This document shows, in pieces, positions 17,793 through 27,012 of a DNA stretch of 64,000 nucleotides; position 1 is the stretch's first letter; the number at the start of each line of letters is the position of its first letter. The position numbers and the translations under genes are program-made. Under the pieces are notes generated by a model, which was not told the DNA's origin, ran no database searches, and worked only from the letters and a program-made list of their open reading frames with translations. Source of the stretch: Mucilaginibacter kameinonensis (lineage in GTDB: Bacteria > Bacteroidota > Bacteroidia > Sphingobacteriales > Sphingobacteriaceae). The stretch covers positions 124,001 to 188,000 of the forward strand of contig NZ_RCWZ01000005.1 in the NCBI RefSeq assembly GCF_003675385.1. Direction: 5' to 3'.

Positions 17793-19907
17793 TTATGCTA
17801 CTTCGGCAGGAAGATATACGTAAAAACTGGAGCCGTTGTTTAGGTCGCTCTTTAACCAGATCCTGCCGCTATGTTTTTCAACTATTTGCCGGCAAATTGA
17901 AAGCCCAAGGCCAAATGATCTTTCGCCGTCGGTACCGGGACGTTTGGCTTCGGTGAACATATTAAACACCTGTTGCTGTAATTTATCAGGAATACCAATG
18001 CCATAATCTTTAACACATATTTCAACCCCCTGGTGCTTTTGGTTTACAATTACATAAATAACCGCTCCTCTTGGGCTAAATTTAATGGCGTTGCTGATGA
18101 GGTTACTGATAACGCGCCATATTTTTTCCCGGTTTATCAATAGCTCTGTAGGAGTATCCAGCAGGCTAAGCATGATATCCTGATCTTTTTCAGCCGCCTT
18201 GAATCTCAACAAGTCGACGCTATTACTGATAAGGCTGTTAATCTCAACCCATTCCTTATTAAAGGAGACGTTAGCCGTATTTGCAGCCTCCAAAATCTCA
18301 TTAATAAGCTCGAGCGAATTGTATGAAGTTTCTTTAATAAGATTGATCAGGTCTGTTTGTTCTTCATCTTGTGCGTCATCAACCATTGCTGCTGACAATG
18401 ATGCTATGCCACCAAGAGGGTTGCGGAGGTCGTGAGCAACGGCACGCAGGATCCGGTCTTTTTCGCGGCTGCCGCGATTTACTTCTTCAAGCGTGTTTTC
18501 TAATTCGTTTTTCTGCAGTTTGATCTGGTCATTCAGCTTTTTTATCGCAACGATATCCCGCTTAGATCTTTTCAGGTTGCGGAAAACAAGGAAGATAATA
18601 ATTACCGCCATCACCGAAAAAAGTACGGCAAGGCAGATATATACCAATTGCAGTTTGTTGTGCCCTTTAAGGTTTTCTATCTGATTTTCCTTGTCGAAAT
18701 TAGCCTGTTGCTGGTTTACGTCCGTCCGTTTCAAAGAGGATGTCCTTTTTAGTGCCGAATCCTTTAAAGCGGAATAATTTTTTAAATAAAACAGGCTGTT
18801 CTGGTAATCCTTTTTTTGCAGGTAATAAGTGCTCATTAAACCGTTCCAACTGGTTTCAGCATCGTCATTATTTATAATATCAAGCTGAAGACGCAGGCTT
18901 TTCAGTAACTCAAATAGTTCGGCTGGCTTGTTGATGCTTAGGTATAGCCGGGCAAGTTTTATCTCGGTTAATTCGGCATCGCGGTTATCATTGCCAGGCT
19001 TTAAATTAATGGCAATACTTTTCTTCAATAACTCACTTGCCTGGGGGTAATCATGAACAAGCATAGCTAAATCGCCCTGATTACCGTATACTACACCTCT
19101 GGCAACTTCAAGCAGGTTTGCGCGTTCGGCAAATCTTGTACTGTTTTCGTTGATGTAAGTTAGTGCTTTGTTTAAGTAAAGCCTTGAGCTATCAATATCA
19201 CCGCTGTTTTTATAGCTCTCGCCGATATTATCCAAAAGTTCCTGACGTTGGTAAAAGGCGCGAAAATCATCGGTATAGGCGTAGCTTTGCCTGTGGCTGA
19301 TCTTGAAATAATTAGCGGCTTCCTTAAAATGCCCCTGTTTAAACATGATCATACCCATGCGGTAGGTGTATTCGGCTAATATGGCATCGTCAATGGCGTT
19401 TTTGCCAATAGAATAGCCCTTGTAAAAGTACCGGTAAGCCTGATCGTATTTCACCATATCCGAATAGGCATCGCCAGTCGCGAAATCCGCTTCAGATGCT
19501 AAGGCTATGTGCTGATCGGGGGTAACGCTTTCTGCTGCTACTGCCTGCATGGTATCAGCATAGGGCATGGCCTTTTTAGGGTCATGCAATGCTTTTAAAT
19601 TATAAAGAAAATGAAAAGCGTAAAAACGGAACCTGTCACTTACATAGGGACGGCTTACCGTTTTATATGCCGAATCGAGGTATTCAATGGCCCTGTGAGG
19701 TTGGGATTTTTCGCCGTTATATGACGTTACCGTATCAAATATCGGCTTAAACTGTTTGGAATAGTCGCCGGTATCACGGGTGTTATTTGCGCAGGAATTA
19801 AAAGTCAATAAATATGCTAAAGCCAACCATATAGTATGATTGAGCAGCACTTTGTTTAAACTAACAGGGCTATCAGGGGGCGCCAACTTTGAGTGTTTAC
19901 GCAACAA
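17793..19907 (-). CDS. TPR-containing membrane sensor histidine kinase (copy 2)
   Basis: 704 residues with the same architecture as its neighbour: lipobox-like signal (FNSCANN), TPR-like sensory region, a transmembrane segment near residues 415-437, HisKA with H492 (VAHDLRNP) and HATPase_c with matching N, G1 and G2 boxes. Long stretches are shared with copy 1, most strongly in the kinase core (REKIWRVISNLISNAIKFSP) and less in the sensor, so this is a tandem duplication with divergent sensing. Its partner regulator is not visible here. The first ATG at 19907 is taken as the start. Confidence 0.93.
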   Translation of the reverse strand: MLRKHSKLAPPDSPVSLNKVLLNHTIWLALAYLLTFNSCANNTRDTGDYSKQFKPIFDTVTSYNGEKSQPHRAIEYLDSAYKTVSRPYVSDRFRFYAFHFLYNLKALHDPKKAMPYADTMQAVAAESVTPDQHIALASEADFATGDAYSDMVKYDQAYRYFYKGYSIGKNAIDDAILAEYTYRMGMIMFKQGHFKEAANYFKISHRQSYAYTDDFRAFYQRQELLDNIGESYKNSGDIDSSRLYLNKALTYINENSTRFAERANLLEVARGVVYGNQGDLAMLVHDYPQASELLKKSIAINLKPGNDNRDAELTEIKLARLYLSINKPAELFELLKSLRLQLDIINNDDAETSWNGLMSTYYLQKKDYQNSLFYLKNYSALKDSALKRTSSLKRTDVNQQQANFDKENQIENLKGHNKLQLVYICLAVLFSVMAVIIIFLVFRNLKRSKRDIVAIKKLNDQIKLQKNELENTLEEVNRGSREKDRILRAVAHDLRNPLGGIASLSAAMVDDAQDEEQTDLINLIKETSYNSLELINEILEAANTANVSFNKEWVEINSLISNSVDLLRFKAAEKDQDIMLSLLDTPTELLINREKIWRVISNLISNAIKFSPRGAVIYVIVNQKHQGVEICVKDYGIGIPDKLQQQVFNMFTEAKRPGTDGERSFGLGLSICRQIVEKHSGRIWLKSDLNNGSSFYVYLPAEVA

Positions 19908-19993
19908 ATATAATGTTCATAATTATAACGAACAATATTTTTGCGTCAGAATAACACGTATGTTACTAAAAGTTAAAGCGCGTTGATTATCTG

Positions 19994-21175
19994 TTACTTA
20001 AAAGCATCCAGGCCGGTAATGTCCATCCCTGTAATAAGCAAATGGATGTCATGTGTACCTTCATAAGTAATTACCGATTCCAGGTTCATCATATGCCTCA
20101 TAATAGGATATTCGCCTGTAATGCCCATGCCTCCAAGCATTTGTCTTGCTTCACGCGCAATGGTAATAGCTGTTTCAACACTGTTTCGCTTGGCCATTGA
20201 TATCTGGGCCGGGGTAGCCCGGTTTTCATTTTTAAGTGTACCTAAACGCCAAACCAAAAGTTGCCCTTTGGTAATTTCTGTTATCATTTCAGCCAGTTTT
20301 TTTTGCTGAAGCTGGAAACCTGCAATAGGGCGGCCAAATTGTTCCCTTTCCTTAGTGTAACGAAGAGCGGTATCGTAGCAATCCATCGCGGCACCCAAGG
20401 CGCCCCAGGCAATACCATAACGGGCCTGGTTTAAACAACCCAATGGCCCTTTAATTCCTGCAACATTTGGTAACAGGTTTTCTTTAGGTACTTTAACATG
20501 GTCAAAAACAAGTTCGCCGGTAGCCGATGCCCTCAGCGACCATTTGTTATGGGTGGTTGGTGTAGTAAAACCTTCCATGCCGCGTTCAACTATCAAGCCG
20601 CGAATTTTGCCCTCTTCATCTTTAGCCCAAACAACGGCAATATCGGCAAAAGGCGAATTGGAGATCCACATTTTGGCACCGTTAAGGATATAGTGGTCGC
20701 CCGCGTCTTTTATATTGGTGGTCATACCACCGGGGTTTGATCCATGATCTGGCTCGGTTAAACCAAAACAGCCCATCAACTCACCTGTAGCAAGCTTGGG
20801 CAGATACTTTTTGCGTTGTTCTTCACTACCATAAGCATAAATCGGGTACATTACTAATGATCCCTGAACCGAGGCTGTGGAACGGATGCCTGAATCACCG
20901 CGCTCTAACTCTTGCATGATGATACCATATGACATATAGTCCAGACCCGCACCGCCATATTCAACCGGGATAGTAGGGCCAAATGCACCGATTTCGGCAA
21001 GGCCTTTCAGTAATTGCGAAGGGAACTCAGCTTTTTGAGCATAGTCTTCAATAATTGGACTTAACTCTTTTTTTACCCAATCCCGTACCGATGAACGGAT
21101 AAGTTTATGTTCGTCGGTTAACAACTCATCTAACAAGTAATAGTCCGGGGCTTCGTACAGATCTGTTTTGGCCAT
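19994..21175 (-). CDS. gcdH: Acyl-CoA dehydrogenase, glutaryl-CoA dehydrogenase type
   Basis: 393 residues from the ATG at 21175; the 17 codons before it are not family-like. The FAD flavoenzyme would oxidise and decarboxylate glutaryl-CoA to crotonyl-CoA in lysine/tryptophan degradation. Family signatures: GSLVMYPIYAYGSEEQR, CFGLTEPDHGSNPGGM, and the catalytic base E372 in ITYEGTHDIH. The STASVQGSLVM segment includes the Arg/Ser region that binds the glutaryl carboxylate. No electron-transfer flavoprotein genes are near. Monocistronic in this context. Confidence 0.92.
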   Translation of the reverse strand: MAKTDLYEAPDYYLLDELLTDEHKLIRSSVRDWVKKELSPIIEDYAQKAEFPSQLLKGLAEIGAFGPTIPVEYGGAGLDYMSYGIIMQELERGDSGIRSTASVQGSLVMYPIYAYGSEEQRKKYLPKLATGELMGCFGLTEPDHGSNPGGMTTNIKDAGDHYILNGAKMWISNSPFADIAVVWAKDEEGKIRGLIVERGMEGFTTPTTHNKWSLRASATGELVFDHVKVPKENLLPNVAGIKGPLGCLNQARYGIAWGALGAAMDCYDTALRYTKEREQFGRPIAGFQLQQKKLAEMITEITKGQLLVWRLGTLKNENRATPAQISMAKRNSVETAITIAREARQMLGGMGITGEYPIMRHMMNLESVITYEGTHDIHLLITGMDITGLDAFK

Positions 21176-21409
21176 AACGTTATAGTTGGTGGACAAATAT
21201 AAAGCATTTATCACCGGTAAAAGCAAGTCAAAAAGGCCGTTTTTTGATATGTGAGGCCACTTTATTACAAAAAGTAGGTTTAAACGGTTTAAAGCATGTT
21301 TTTGACAAAAAAATATTTTTACGGGCTGAAAATCTGTATGATTAAAAATATTTTGAAAAGTCTTTTCCCTCAGGATGAGATTTAGATATGGCTTTTGTTA
21401 CTTTTGAAC

Positions 21410-21769
21410 ATGATCAATATAGCCTTGCAAGGCGCGGAGTTTTTCGCGTATCACGGATTTTATCCTGAAGAACAAAAAATAGGTTGCCGTTTTTTAGTTG
21501 ATGTAAACGTAGGTTTTGTGCCTCCCGGCGATCTGCTGGAAGACAATCTGAGTAAAACAGTTGATTATGAGCGCGTGTATATCATAGTATGTGAAGAGAT
21601 GAAGCATCCGCGCAAACTGATTGAAACTGTTGGGCAGTCGATAATTGATCGTATCAAAAAGAAATATCCGTTTGCGGAAAGCATTGAGGTTACCATCAAA
21701 AAGCTTACTCCGCCATTGAGCGGTAAAGTGGCCCATTCGGCTGTGATTATAAACTATAAGAAATCCTAA
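21410..21769 (+). CDS. folB: Dihydroneopterin aldolase FolB
   Basis: 119 residues from the ATG at 21410 (MINIALQGAEF...); an upstream TTG would add five residues. FolB converts 7,8-dihydroneopterin to 6-hydroxymethyl-dihydropterin and glycolaldehyde in folate synthesis. Motifs: HGFYPEEQ with the conserved Glu, TVDYERVY, and the C-terminal TIKKLTPPL with the catalytic Lys. It precedes the glycolate-oxidase-like gene by two bases. The motif TACTTTTG (21399-21406) matches the Bacteroidota -7 consensus but lies too close to the ATG to be this gene's promoter. Confidence 0.94.
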   Translation: MINIALQGAEFFAYHGFYPEEQKIGCRFLVDVNVGFVPPGDLLEDNLSKTVDYERVYIIVCEEMKHPRKLIETVGQSIIDRIKKKYPFAESIEVTIKKLTPPLSGKVAHSAVIINYKKS

Positions 21770-21771
21770 TC

Positions 21772-23169
21772 ATGGAATTCAATAAAATATCGGCTCAAAT
21801 ATTAGATGCCATTACTGCAGTTGTAGGAGAGGGCAATGTATTAACCAGTCACGAAAGTCTTGAGAAATACAGCCACGACGAAACTGAGGATTTGGTTTAT
21901 TATCCCGAAGTAGTAGCACGCCCGCAAACTCCTGAGGAAGTTGCTGCGTTATTAAAAATCTGTAATGAAAACCTGATCCCGGTAACGCCGCGTGGTGCAG
22001 GTACTGGTCTTAGTGGTGGTGCTTTGCCCATAAAAGGTGGTTTGCTGATTGCTATGGAGCGCTTCAACAAAGTACTTGATATTGATGAGCAAAACTTACA
22101 GGCGACCGTTGAGCCGGGTGTGGTAACCGAAGAATTTATGAATGCGGTAGCTGCCAAAGGCTTGCTTTACCCGGTTGACCCGGCCAGCAAAGGTAGTTGC
22201 TTTATTGGTGGCAATGTGTCGCATGGTTCTGGTGGCCCGCGGGTTGTTAAATACGGCACCATTCGGGAGTATGTGCTTAACCTTCAGGTGGTTTTAACAT
22301 CGGGCGAGATCATTTGGACTGGGGCTAATACTTTAAAGTACGCGTCGGGCTATAACCTAACCCAACTGATGATCGGTTCGGAGGGCACTTTGGGTATTGT
22401 TACCAAAATAGTGGTAAAGCTTATTCCGGCCCCAACGCTTGATGCCTTAATGCTGGCGTCGTTCCCTACAAATGAAATGGCCTGTGCCGCTGTTTCGGCT
22501 ATATTCAGGGCAGGAATCGTACCATCAGCGCTTGAGTTTATGGAGCGAAAAGGTGTAGAGTGGGTAAAGGAGCATGATGATATTGCCTTTGATCTTCAGG
22601 ACGGCATTGAAGCTTTTCTTTTGATTGAAGTTGACGGTACCAATCAGGATGTGATTTTTAGTGATTGCGAAAAGGTAAATTCAGCACTTGAAGAGTTTGA
22701 TTGTCGCGATGTTCTGTTTGCAGATTCGTCGGCTCAGAAGGAAGAGCTTTGGCGCTTAAGGCGTACCATGGCGGTATCGGTAAAATCAAACTCGGTTTAC
22801 AAGGAAGAAGATACGGTTGTTCCGCGTGCGGCATTACCGCAGCTGATTAAAGGTATTAAAGAAGCAGGGGTTAAATATGGCTTTGAATCAGTGTGTTATG
22901 GTCATGCAGGTGATGGAAACCTGCATGTAAATATTATCAAAGCCAATATGAGCGACGAGGATTGGAACAACAAGCTGAAATTCGGAATCCGGGAAATATT
23001 TGAGCTTACGGTATCCCTTGGTGGTACACTATCGGGCGAGCACGGTATTGGTCTTGTGCAAAAGGATTTTATGCCGATAAAATTTTCGGACGTACACTTT
23101 GCGCTTTGGAAAGGTATAAAACAAGTATTTGACCCTAAAGGGATCCTGAATCCAGGGAAGATTTTTTAG
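21772..23169 (+). CDS. FAD-linked oxidase, GlcD/D-lactate dehydrogenase type
   Basis: 465 residues. An N-terminal FAD-binding PCMH domain (PRGAGTGLSGGALPI, 73-87) and a C-terminal FAD-oxidase domain ending in the motifs GHAGDGNLHVNI, SGEHGIGLVQ and FDPKGILNPGKIF identify the GlcD/DLD family. It oxidises a 2-hydroxy acid such as glycolate or D-lactate to the 2-oxo acid. No GlcE/GlcF partners follow, so it may work as a single-subunit D-lactate or 2-hydroxyacid dehydrogenase. It is cotranscribed with folB, a link with no obvious metabolic logic. Confidence 0.92.
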   Translation: MEFNKISAQILDAITAVVGEGNVLTSHESLEKYSHDETEDLVYYPEVVARPQTPEEVAALLKICNENLIPVTPRGAGTGLSGGALPIKGGLLIAMERFNKVLDIDEQNLQATVEPGVVTEEFMNAVAAKGLLYPVDPASKGSCFIGGNVSHGSGGPRVVKYGTIREYVLNLQVVLTSGEIIWTGANTLKYASGYNLTQLMIGSEGTLGIVTKIVVKLIPAPTLDALMLASFPTNEMACAAVSAIFRAGIVPSALEFMERKGVEWVKEHDDIAFDLQDGIEAFLLIEVDGTNQDVIFSDCEKVNSALEEFDCRDVLFADSSAQKEELWRLRRTMAVSVKSNSVYKEEDTVVPRAALPQLIKGIKEAGVKYGFESVCYGHAGDGNLHVNIIKANMSDEDWNNKLKFGIREIFELTVSLGGTLSGEHGIGLVQKDFMPIKFSDVHFALWKGIKQVFDPKGILNPGKIF

Positions 23170-23186
23170 TTAAGAAAAACCGCGCG

Positions 23187-23264
23187 TCATTGCGAGGCAT
23201 GAAGCAATCCCCAATTAGCAGAGCCACTCTGAAAAGTTAGGGATTGCTTCGTGCCTCGCAATGA
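23187..23264. repeat. Dispersed hairpin element, copy 1
   Basis: Arms 23187-23211 and 23240-23264 are 25 bases long and complementary at all but one position, which can form a G-U pair. The consensus arm is TCATTGCGAGGCACGAAGCAATCCC shortened here to the visible core CATTGCGAGGC...GCAATCCC. A second copy lies at 29024-29105. The loop (about 28 nt) differs between copies, so the arms are the conserved part. Confidence 0.9.
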
Positions 23265-23297
23265 GGATTTGAGAGATAAATATCTGCCATCTAACAA

Positions 23298-23744
23298 TCA
23301 ATTCGTATTCAGGATCAATCTTGGTTCGTCATAATTGATCATCCTATGCCTTTCGGGCGATGGGATAGGCACCGATTTGTTAGCCGAGTAATCATAACTG
23401 ATACAAACTGTTTTGCCTGTAGTTACTATTTCTTCACCCTGGGGAGTTATCCGCACTAATACGTGCATCATGTCAAAACTACTGTTGCCTATACGTATAG
23501 TACGTACATAGCATGCGATATTATCCTGAACGGTTAGCGGTTTTAGGTAGTTTATTTCTGAACGGCCGAGAATGATCCCGGTATTGCTCCAATCCCAGTT
23601 AATAATTTCTTTCCAGTAGCCAATACGGGCTATTTCAAAGTAGGTAAGGTATACTGCGTTGTTTACGTGTCCGAATGAATCGATATCCGAAAAACGGATA
23701 GGGATAGGGGTTTTATATTTGTAATCGGTAAGTTTTTCAGTCAT
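23298..23744 (-). CDS. Acyl-CoA thioesterase, 4HBT hot-dog fold
   Basis: 148 residues. The N-terminal motif FSDIDSFGHVNNAVYLTYFE is the 4-hydroxybenzoyl-CoA thioesterase/YbgC signature with catalytic Asp and H26-VNN. The enzyme hydrolyses acyl-CoA or aryl-CoA thioesters in the cytoplasm; the physiological acyl group cannot be told. It is divergent from hsp20 across a 136-base gap that holds a short palindrome. Confidence 0.9.
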   Translation of the reverse strand: MTEKLTDYKYKTPIPIRFSDIDSFGHVNNAVYLTYFEIARIGYWKEIINWDWSNTGIILGRSEINYLKPLTVQDNIACYVRTIRIGNSSFDMMHVLVRITPQGEEIVTTGKTVCISYDYSANKSVPIPSPERHRMINYDEPRLILNTN

Positions 23745-23777
23745 TTTCGGTCATTTTGTCTGCCTAAAAATATTATT

Positions 23778-23794
23778 TGCGACTTTTTGTCGCA
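23778..23794. promoter_or_regulatory. Perfect palindrome upstream of hsp20, possible operator
   Basis: TGCGAC-TTTTT-GTCGCA has 6-bp perfect arms and a 5-base spacer and lies in the divergent gap between the thioesterase and the Hsp20 gene. It is not the CIRCE element. It could be an operator for the heat-shock gene or a small hairpin. Confidence 0.4.
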
Positions 23795-23866
23795 CGCTTT
23801 AGGCTTTTTTGCCGTTGGTACAGCAGTTGATCAATAGGTTACGAAGTTAATAAAAAACAAAACTTT

Positions 23867-23872
23867 AGGAGG
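23867..23872 (+). promoter_or_regulatory. Strong Shine-Dalgarno sequence of hsp20
   Basis: AGGAGG eight bases before the ATG at 23881. A perfect Shine-Dalgarno is unusual in this genome, where most leaders are AT-rich, and suggests very efficient translation of the chaperone. Confidence 0.75.
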
Positions 23873-23880
23873 ATATAAAA

Positions 23881-24321
23881 ATGACATTAGTAAAATTTAA
23901 CAACGGCCATAAAAACACTTCAGCTAACCCATTTTTTAGCGATGTATTTGATTCACTGATCAATGATTCGTTTTTAAGCGATAAATTAATCGCTCGTGTA
24001 CCTGCTGTAAACATTGCAGAAACCGAAAACGAATTTCATGTTGAACTGGCTGTTCCTGGTTTAAAGAAAGAAGATTTTAAGATCAATCTTGATAAAAACG
24101 TATTAAGTGTAGCTGCTGAAAAGAAAGCCGAAAACGTTGAAGAAGGCAAAAAATTCAGCAAACGTGAATACAGCTACAATTCATTTGTAAGATCATTCAC
24201 TTTACCTGAAAGCGCCGACCAATCAAAAATTGATGCCGATTATGCTGATGGTATTTTGAAACTTACTATAGCAAAAAAAGAAGAAGCTAAATTTCAAACA
24301 AGAGAAATAGCTGTAAAATAA
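23881..24321 (+). CDS. Small heat-shock protein Hsp20/alpha-crystallin
   Basis: 146 residues. The alpha-crystallin domain spans about 40-135, with the hallmark VELAVPGLKKEDFKI, an A-DYADGILKLTI stretch (the G-x-L motif) and a C-terminal extension. It is an ATP-independent holdase that binds unfolding proteins in the cytoplasm. The gene is monocistronic, with a strong ribosome-binding site before it and a GC-rich terminator after it, as expected for a highly expressed stress gene. Confidence 0.95.
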   Translation: MTLVKFNNGHKNTSANPFFSDVFDSLINDSFLSDKLIARVPAVNIAETENEFHVELAVPGLKKEDFKINLDKNVLSVAAEKKAENVEEGKKFSKREYSYNSFVRSFTLPESADQSKIDADYADGILKLTIAKKEEAKFQTREIAVK

Positions 24322-24358
24322 TTAAAGACTGTTTTCATAAAGTAGTTAGTTTGGTTTG

Positions 24359-24390
24359 AAGGCCGCCCTGTAATGGGGCGGCCTTTTTTG
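24359..24390 (+). terminator. Rho-independent terminator of hsp20
   Basis: GGCCGCCC (24361-24368) pairs with GGGCGGCC (24376-24383), followed by six T residues. The stem is very GC-rich for this genome. Confidence 0.92.
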
Positions 24391-24398
24391 GTAGCTAA

Positions 24399-24812
24399 TT
24401 AATCAGCCAGCACTTTTACCTCAATGTTGTTTCTTGTGGCTTTTGAATAAGGACAGGCCCTATGTGCTGCATCAGCCATTTTTTGAGCAATATCCCAATC
24501 CACGCCCGGGATATGTACATGCAATTCGGCCGACAAAGCGAATGCGGCCTCGCTCTCTTTGTTGAACGAAATATGTACATCAACTGTGGCCTGCGTTACA
24601 TCTACATTATCACGTTTACCAACAGAACCCAGCGCACCCAGGTAGCAGGCTCCCCAGGCACCGGCAAATAGCAATTCGGGGTTGGCATAGCCATCCTCGC
24701 CGCCAAGTGCCGCAGGTAGTTTAAGCTCCATATCTATCACACCATCTTCTGATTTAATATGGCCTTCCCGGCCGCCTTTTGCTGTTACTACAGCGGTATA
24801 TAATTTTTCCAT
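24399..24812 (-). CDS. Organic hydroperoxide resistance protein, Ohr/OsmC family
   Basis: 137 residues. The thiol peroxidase residues are both present: C56 (GAWGACYLGAL) and C120 (HRACPYSKATRNN), together with R15 and E46 that activate the peroxidatic cysteine. The pattern CPYSKATRNN favours Ohr over OsmC. It reduces fatty-acid or other organic hydroperoxides in the cytoplasm. No OhrR gene lies next to it. It converges with hsp20 at the shared terminator region. Confidence 0.92.
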   Translation of the reverse strand: MEKLYTAVVTAKGGREGHIKSEDGVIDMELKLPAALGGEDGYANPELLFAGAWGACYLGALGSVGKRDNVDVTQATVDVHISFNKESEAAFALSAELHVHIPGVDWDIAQKMADAAHRACPYSKATRNNIEVKVLAD

Positions 24813-24994
24813 GAGTTTAATCTTTGTTTTAATAGTTAACTCTTGAAAGAGGATAGTGTTTGCCTGTTATTTGATTTATGGACATGGGGTGACTCTGTAT
24901 AAATTATTGTGTCGCGATCATTTATTGATTTATAAAATAAAAATTTTTGATTTGAATTACGTGTTGCTAAAAATATTAGTATTTTTGAATTGAT

Positions 24995-26251
24995 ATGAAT
25001 GTGGACAGGATAACGGAAAAGCTCAATATTTTGGCCGATGCGGCAAAATATGATGTATCATGCGCGTCGAGCGGGAGCAACAGGAAAAACAAAGACAAAG
25101 GACTGGGAAATGCCAGTAATGGTATTTGTCATAGTTATACTGAGGATGGGCGATGCGTATCGTTGCTGAAAATCCTGCTTACTAATCATTGCATATTCGA
25201 TTGCGCTTATTGTGTATCCCGTAAAAACAATGATATCAAACGGGCCGCGTTCACGGTTCAGGAAGTGGTTGACCTCACCATTAATTTTTACCGGCGCAAT
25301 TATATCGAGGGTTTGTTTTTAAGCTCAGGTATTTTTAAAGATGCCGATTATACAATGGAGCGCCTGGTTCGTGTAGCGAAAAAACTAAGGACCGAGCATA
25401 ACTTTAACGGATACATTCATCTAAAATCTATCCCCGGTGCAAGTGAGGAGTTAATGCGGGAAGCTGGTTTATATGCTGATAGGCTCAGTGTGAATTTAGA
25501 AATGCCTACCGAGGCCGGATTAAAACTGCTGGCTCCCGATAAAAACCGGCAGGACATGATCGATCCGATGCAGTTTTTGAAAAAGGAGATTATTCAGAAT
25601 ACAGAAGAGAAGAAGCTTTTTAAAAATACACCAATGTTTGCGCCCGCGGGTCAAAGTACACAGATGATAGTCGGCGCTACACGCGAGAGTGATCAGCAGG
25701 TATTGCAGTCGGCCAATTATTTTTATAAAAATTTCAATTTAAAGCGGGTGTATTATTCGGGCTATGTACCTGTGCTGGCAGATCAGCGTTTGCCGGCATT
25801 GAATACCGCTGTCCCTTTGGTGCGCGAAAATCGCCTTTACCAGGCCGATTGGCTTATGCGTTTTTATGGTTTCCATGTAAACGAGATCGTCAATAATCAA
25901 AATCCGCTGCTCGATCTGGATATCGATCCTAAACTGAGCTGGGCAATCCGGAATATGCAGGTTTTTCCCATTGATATTAATAGAGCTGACTTGCAGTTGA
26001 TTCTTCGTGTACCGGGTATTGGTTTACTATCGGCACAAAAAATAGTTGCTGCGCGAAAGTTTGCCGGATTGGGCTGGGAGCAACTTAAAAAGATAGGAGT
26101 GGCTATTAATCGGGCTAAGTATTTTATTACCTGCAAAAGCAATGAGTTTGAACGGCGTGATTTAACAGGGCAAAATATCAAGCAATTTATTATGGCCCAA
26201 TCGCAAAGTAAATACATTAAAAATACGCAAACCCAACTTAACCTGTTTTGA
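24995..26251 (+). CDS. Putative DNA modification/repair radical SAM protein
   Basis: 418 residues. Radical SAM cluster C66-x3-C70-x2-C73 (CIFDCAYC) binds the 4Fe-4S cluster used to cleave S-adenosylmethionine. The C-terminal part has a helix-hairpin-helix (VPGIGLLSAQKIVAARK), a DNA-binding element. This layout matches the family annotated as putative DNA modification/repair radical SAM protein (TIGR03916), distantly related to spore photoproduct lyase. It overlaps the next gene by four bases, the usual partner of this family. The exact lesion or modification is not known. Confidence 0.92.
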   Translation: MNVDRITEKLNILADAAKYDVSCASSGSNRKNKDKGLGNASNGICHSYTEDGRCVSLLKILLTNHCIFDCAYCVSRKNNDIKRAAFTVQEVVDLTINFYRRNYIEGLFLSSGIFKDADYTMERLVRVAKKLRTEHNFNGYIHLKSIPGASEELMREAGLYADRLSVNLEMPTEAGLKLLAPDKNRQDMIDPMQFLKKEIIQNTEEKKLFKNTPMFAPAGQSTQMIVGATRESDQQVLQSANYFYKNFNLKRVYYSGYVPVLADQRLPALNTAVPLVRENRLYQADWLMRFYGFHVNEIVNNQNPLLDLDIDPKLSWAIRNMQVFPIDINRADLQLILRVPGIGLLSAQKIVAARKFAGLGWEQLKKIGVAINRAKYFITCKSNEFERRDLTGQNIKQFIMAQSQSKYIKNTQTQLNLF

Positions 26252-27012
26252 AAATGCATACACTGGTTTACGACGGAACATTTGAAGGGCTGCTTACCGC
26301 TGTATTTGAAATTTATGAGCGCAAGCTGTATCCTGTTAAATTGTTAAAAGGGGAGTGGCGCAACAGCGCGTTGTTTGAAGAGGTAATTCCTGTTGTTACA
26401 GATGAGACACGGGCGGGCAGGGTGTTAAAAGGATTGCGCAAAAAACTTTCGGCAGCGGGGGTGCAACGCCTTTACATAAGTCATATGGCCGAAATTGCAG
26501 GTGAGGATTGTAATGTTCTTGGGTTTATACGGCATGCTTTTGACAGTGAGCAAAATATAGAAGAAGATTACGCGAACAGGTATGTAATGCGCCTTTCGGA
26601 AATTTTAAAAATGGTCCGGCGCGAAAAACACAGAATGGAAGCCTTTGTTAGGTTTCAAAAATTAAATGACGGTACTTTTTATGCCGCTATTGAGCCGGAT
26701 TTTAATGTGTTGCCATTGCTCATCAAGCATTTTAAAAGCAGGTATGCCGATCAGAAATGGATGATCTATGATATTAAAAGAAATTACGGGTTATATTATG
26801 ACCTACATGATACGCAGTTCATCGAAATGAATTTCGACGAATTAAATAGACCGGCTGATGTTATTGCCGCATACAGCGAAGATGAAGGCATTTATCAAAA
26901 CCTTTGGAAGAATTATTTTAATAGTGTAAACATCGTTTCGCGCAAAAATACGAAGCTTCATGTACGCCATATTCCTAAGCGATATTGGCGGCATTTAACA
27001 GAGAAAATTTAG
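26248..27012 (+). CDS. TIGR03915/DUF4130 family DNA repair-associated protein
   Basis: 254 residues. The opening VYDGTFEGLLTAVFEIYE and the later RREKHRMEAFVRFQKLNDGTFYA and IYDIKRNYGLYYDL are characteristic of the DUF4130/TIGR03915 family, which is nearly always coupled to the radical SAM gene upstream. Here the start overlaps that gene's stop (ATGA type). C-terminal residues are basic, consistent with nucleic-acid contact. The biochemical role of the pair is undetermined; DNA repair is the assignment in the family name. Confidence 0.9.
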   Translation: MKMHTLVYDGTFEGLLTAVFEIYERKLYPVKLLKGEWRNSALFEEVIPVVTDETRAGRVLKGLRKKLSAAGVQRLYISHMAEIAGEDCNVLGFIRHAFDSEQNIEEDYANRYVMRLSEILKMVRREKHRMEAFVRFQKLNDGTFYAAIEPDFNVLPLLIKHFKSRYADQKWMIYDIKRNYGLYYDLHDTQFIEMNFDELNRPADVIAAYSEDEGIYQNLWKNYFNSVNIVSRKNTKLHVRHIPKRYWRHLTEKI

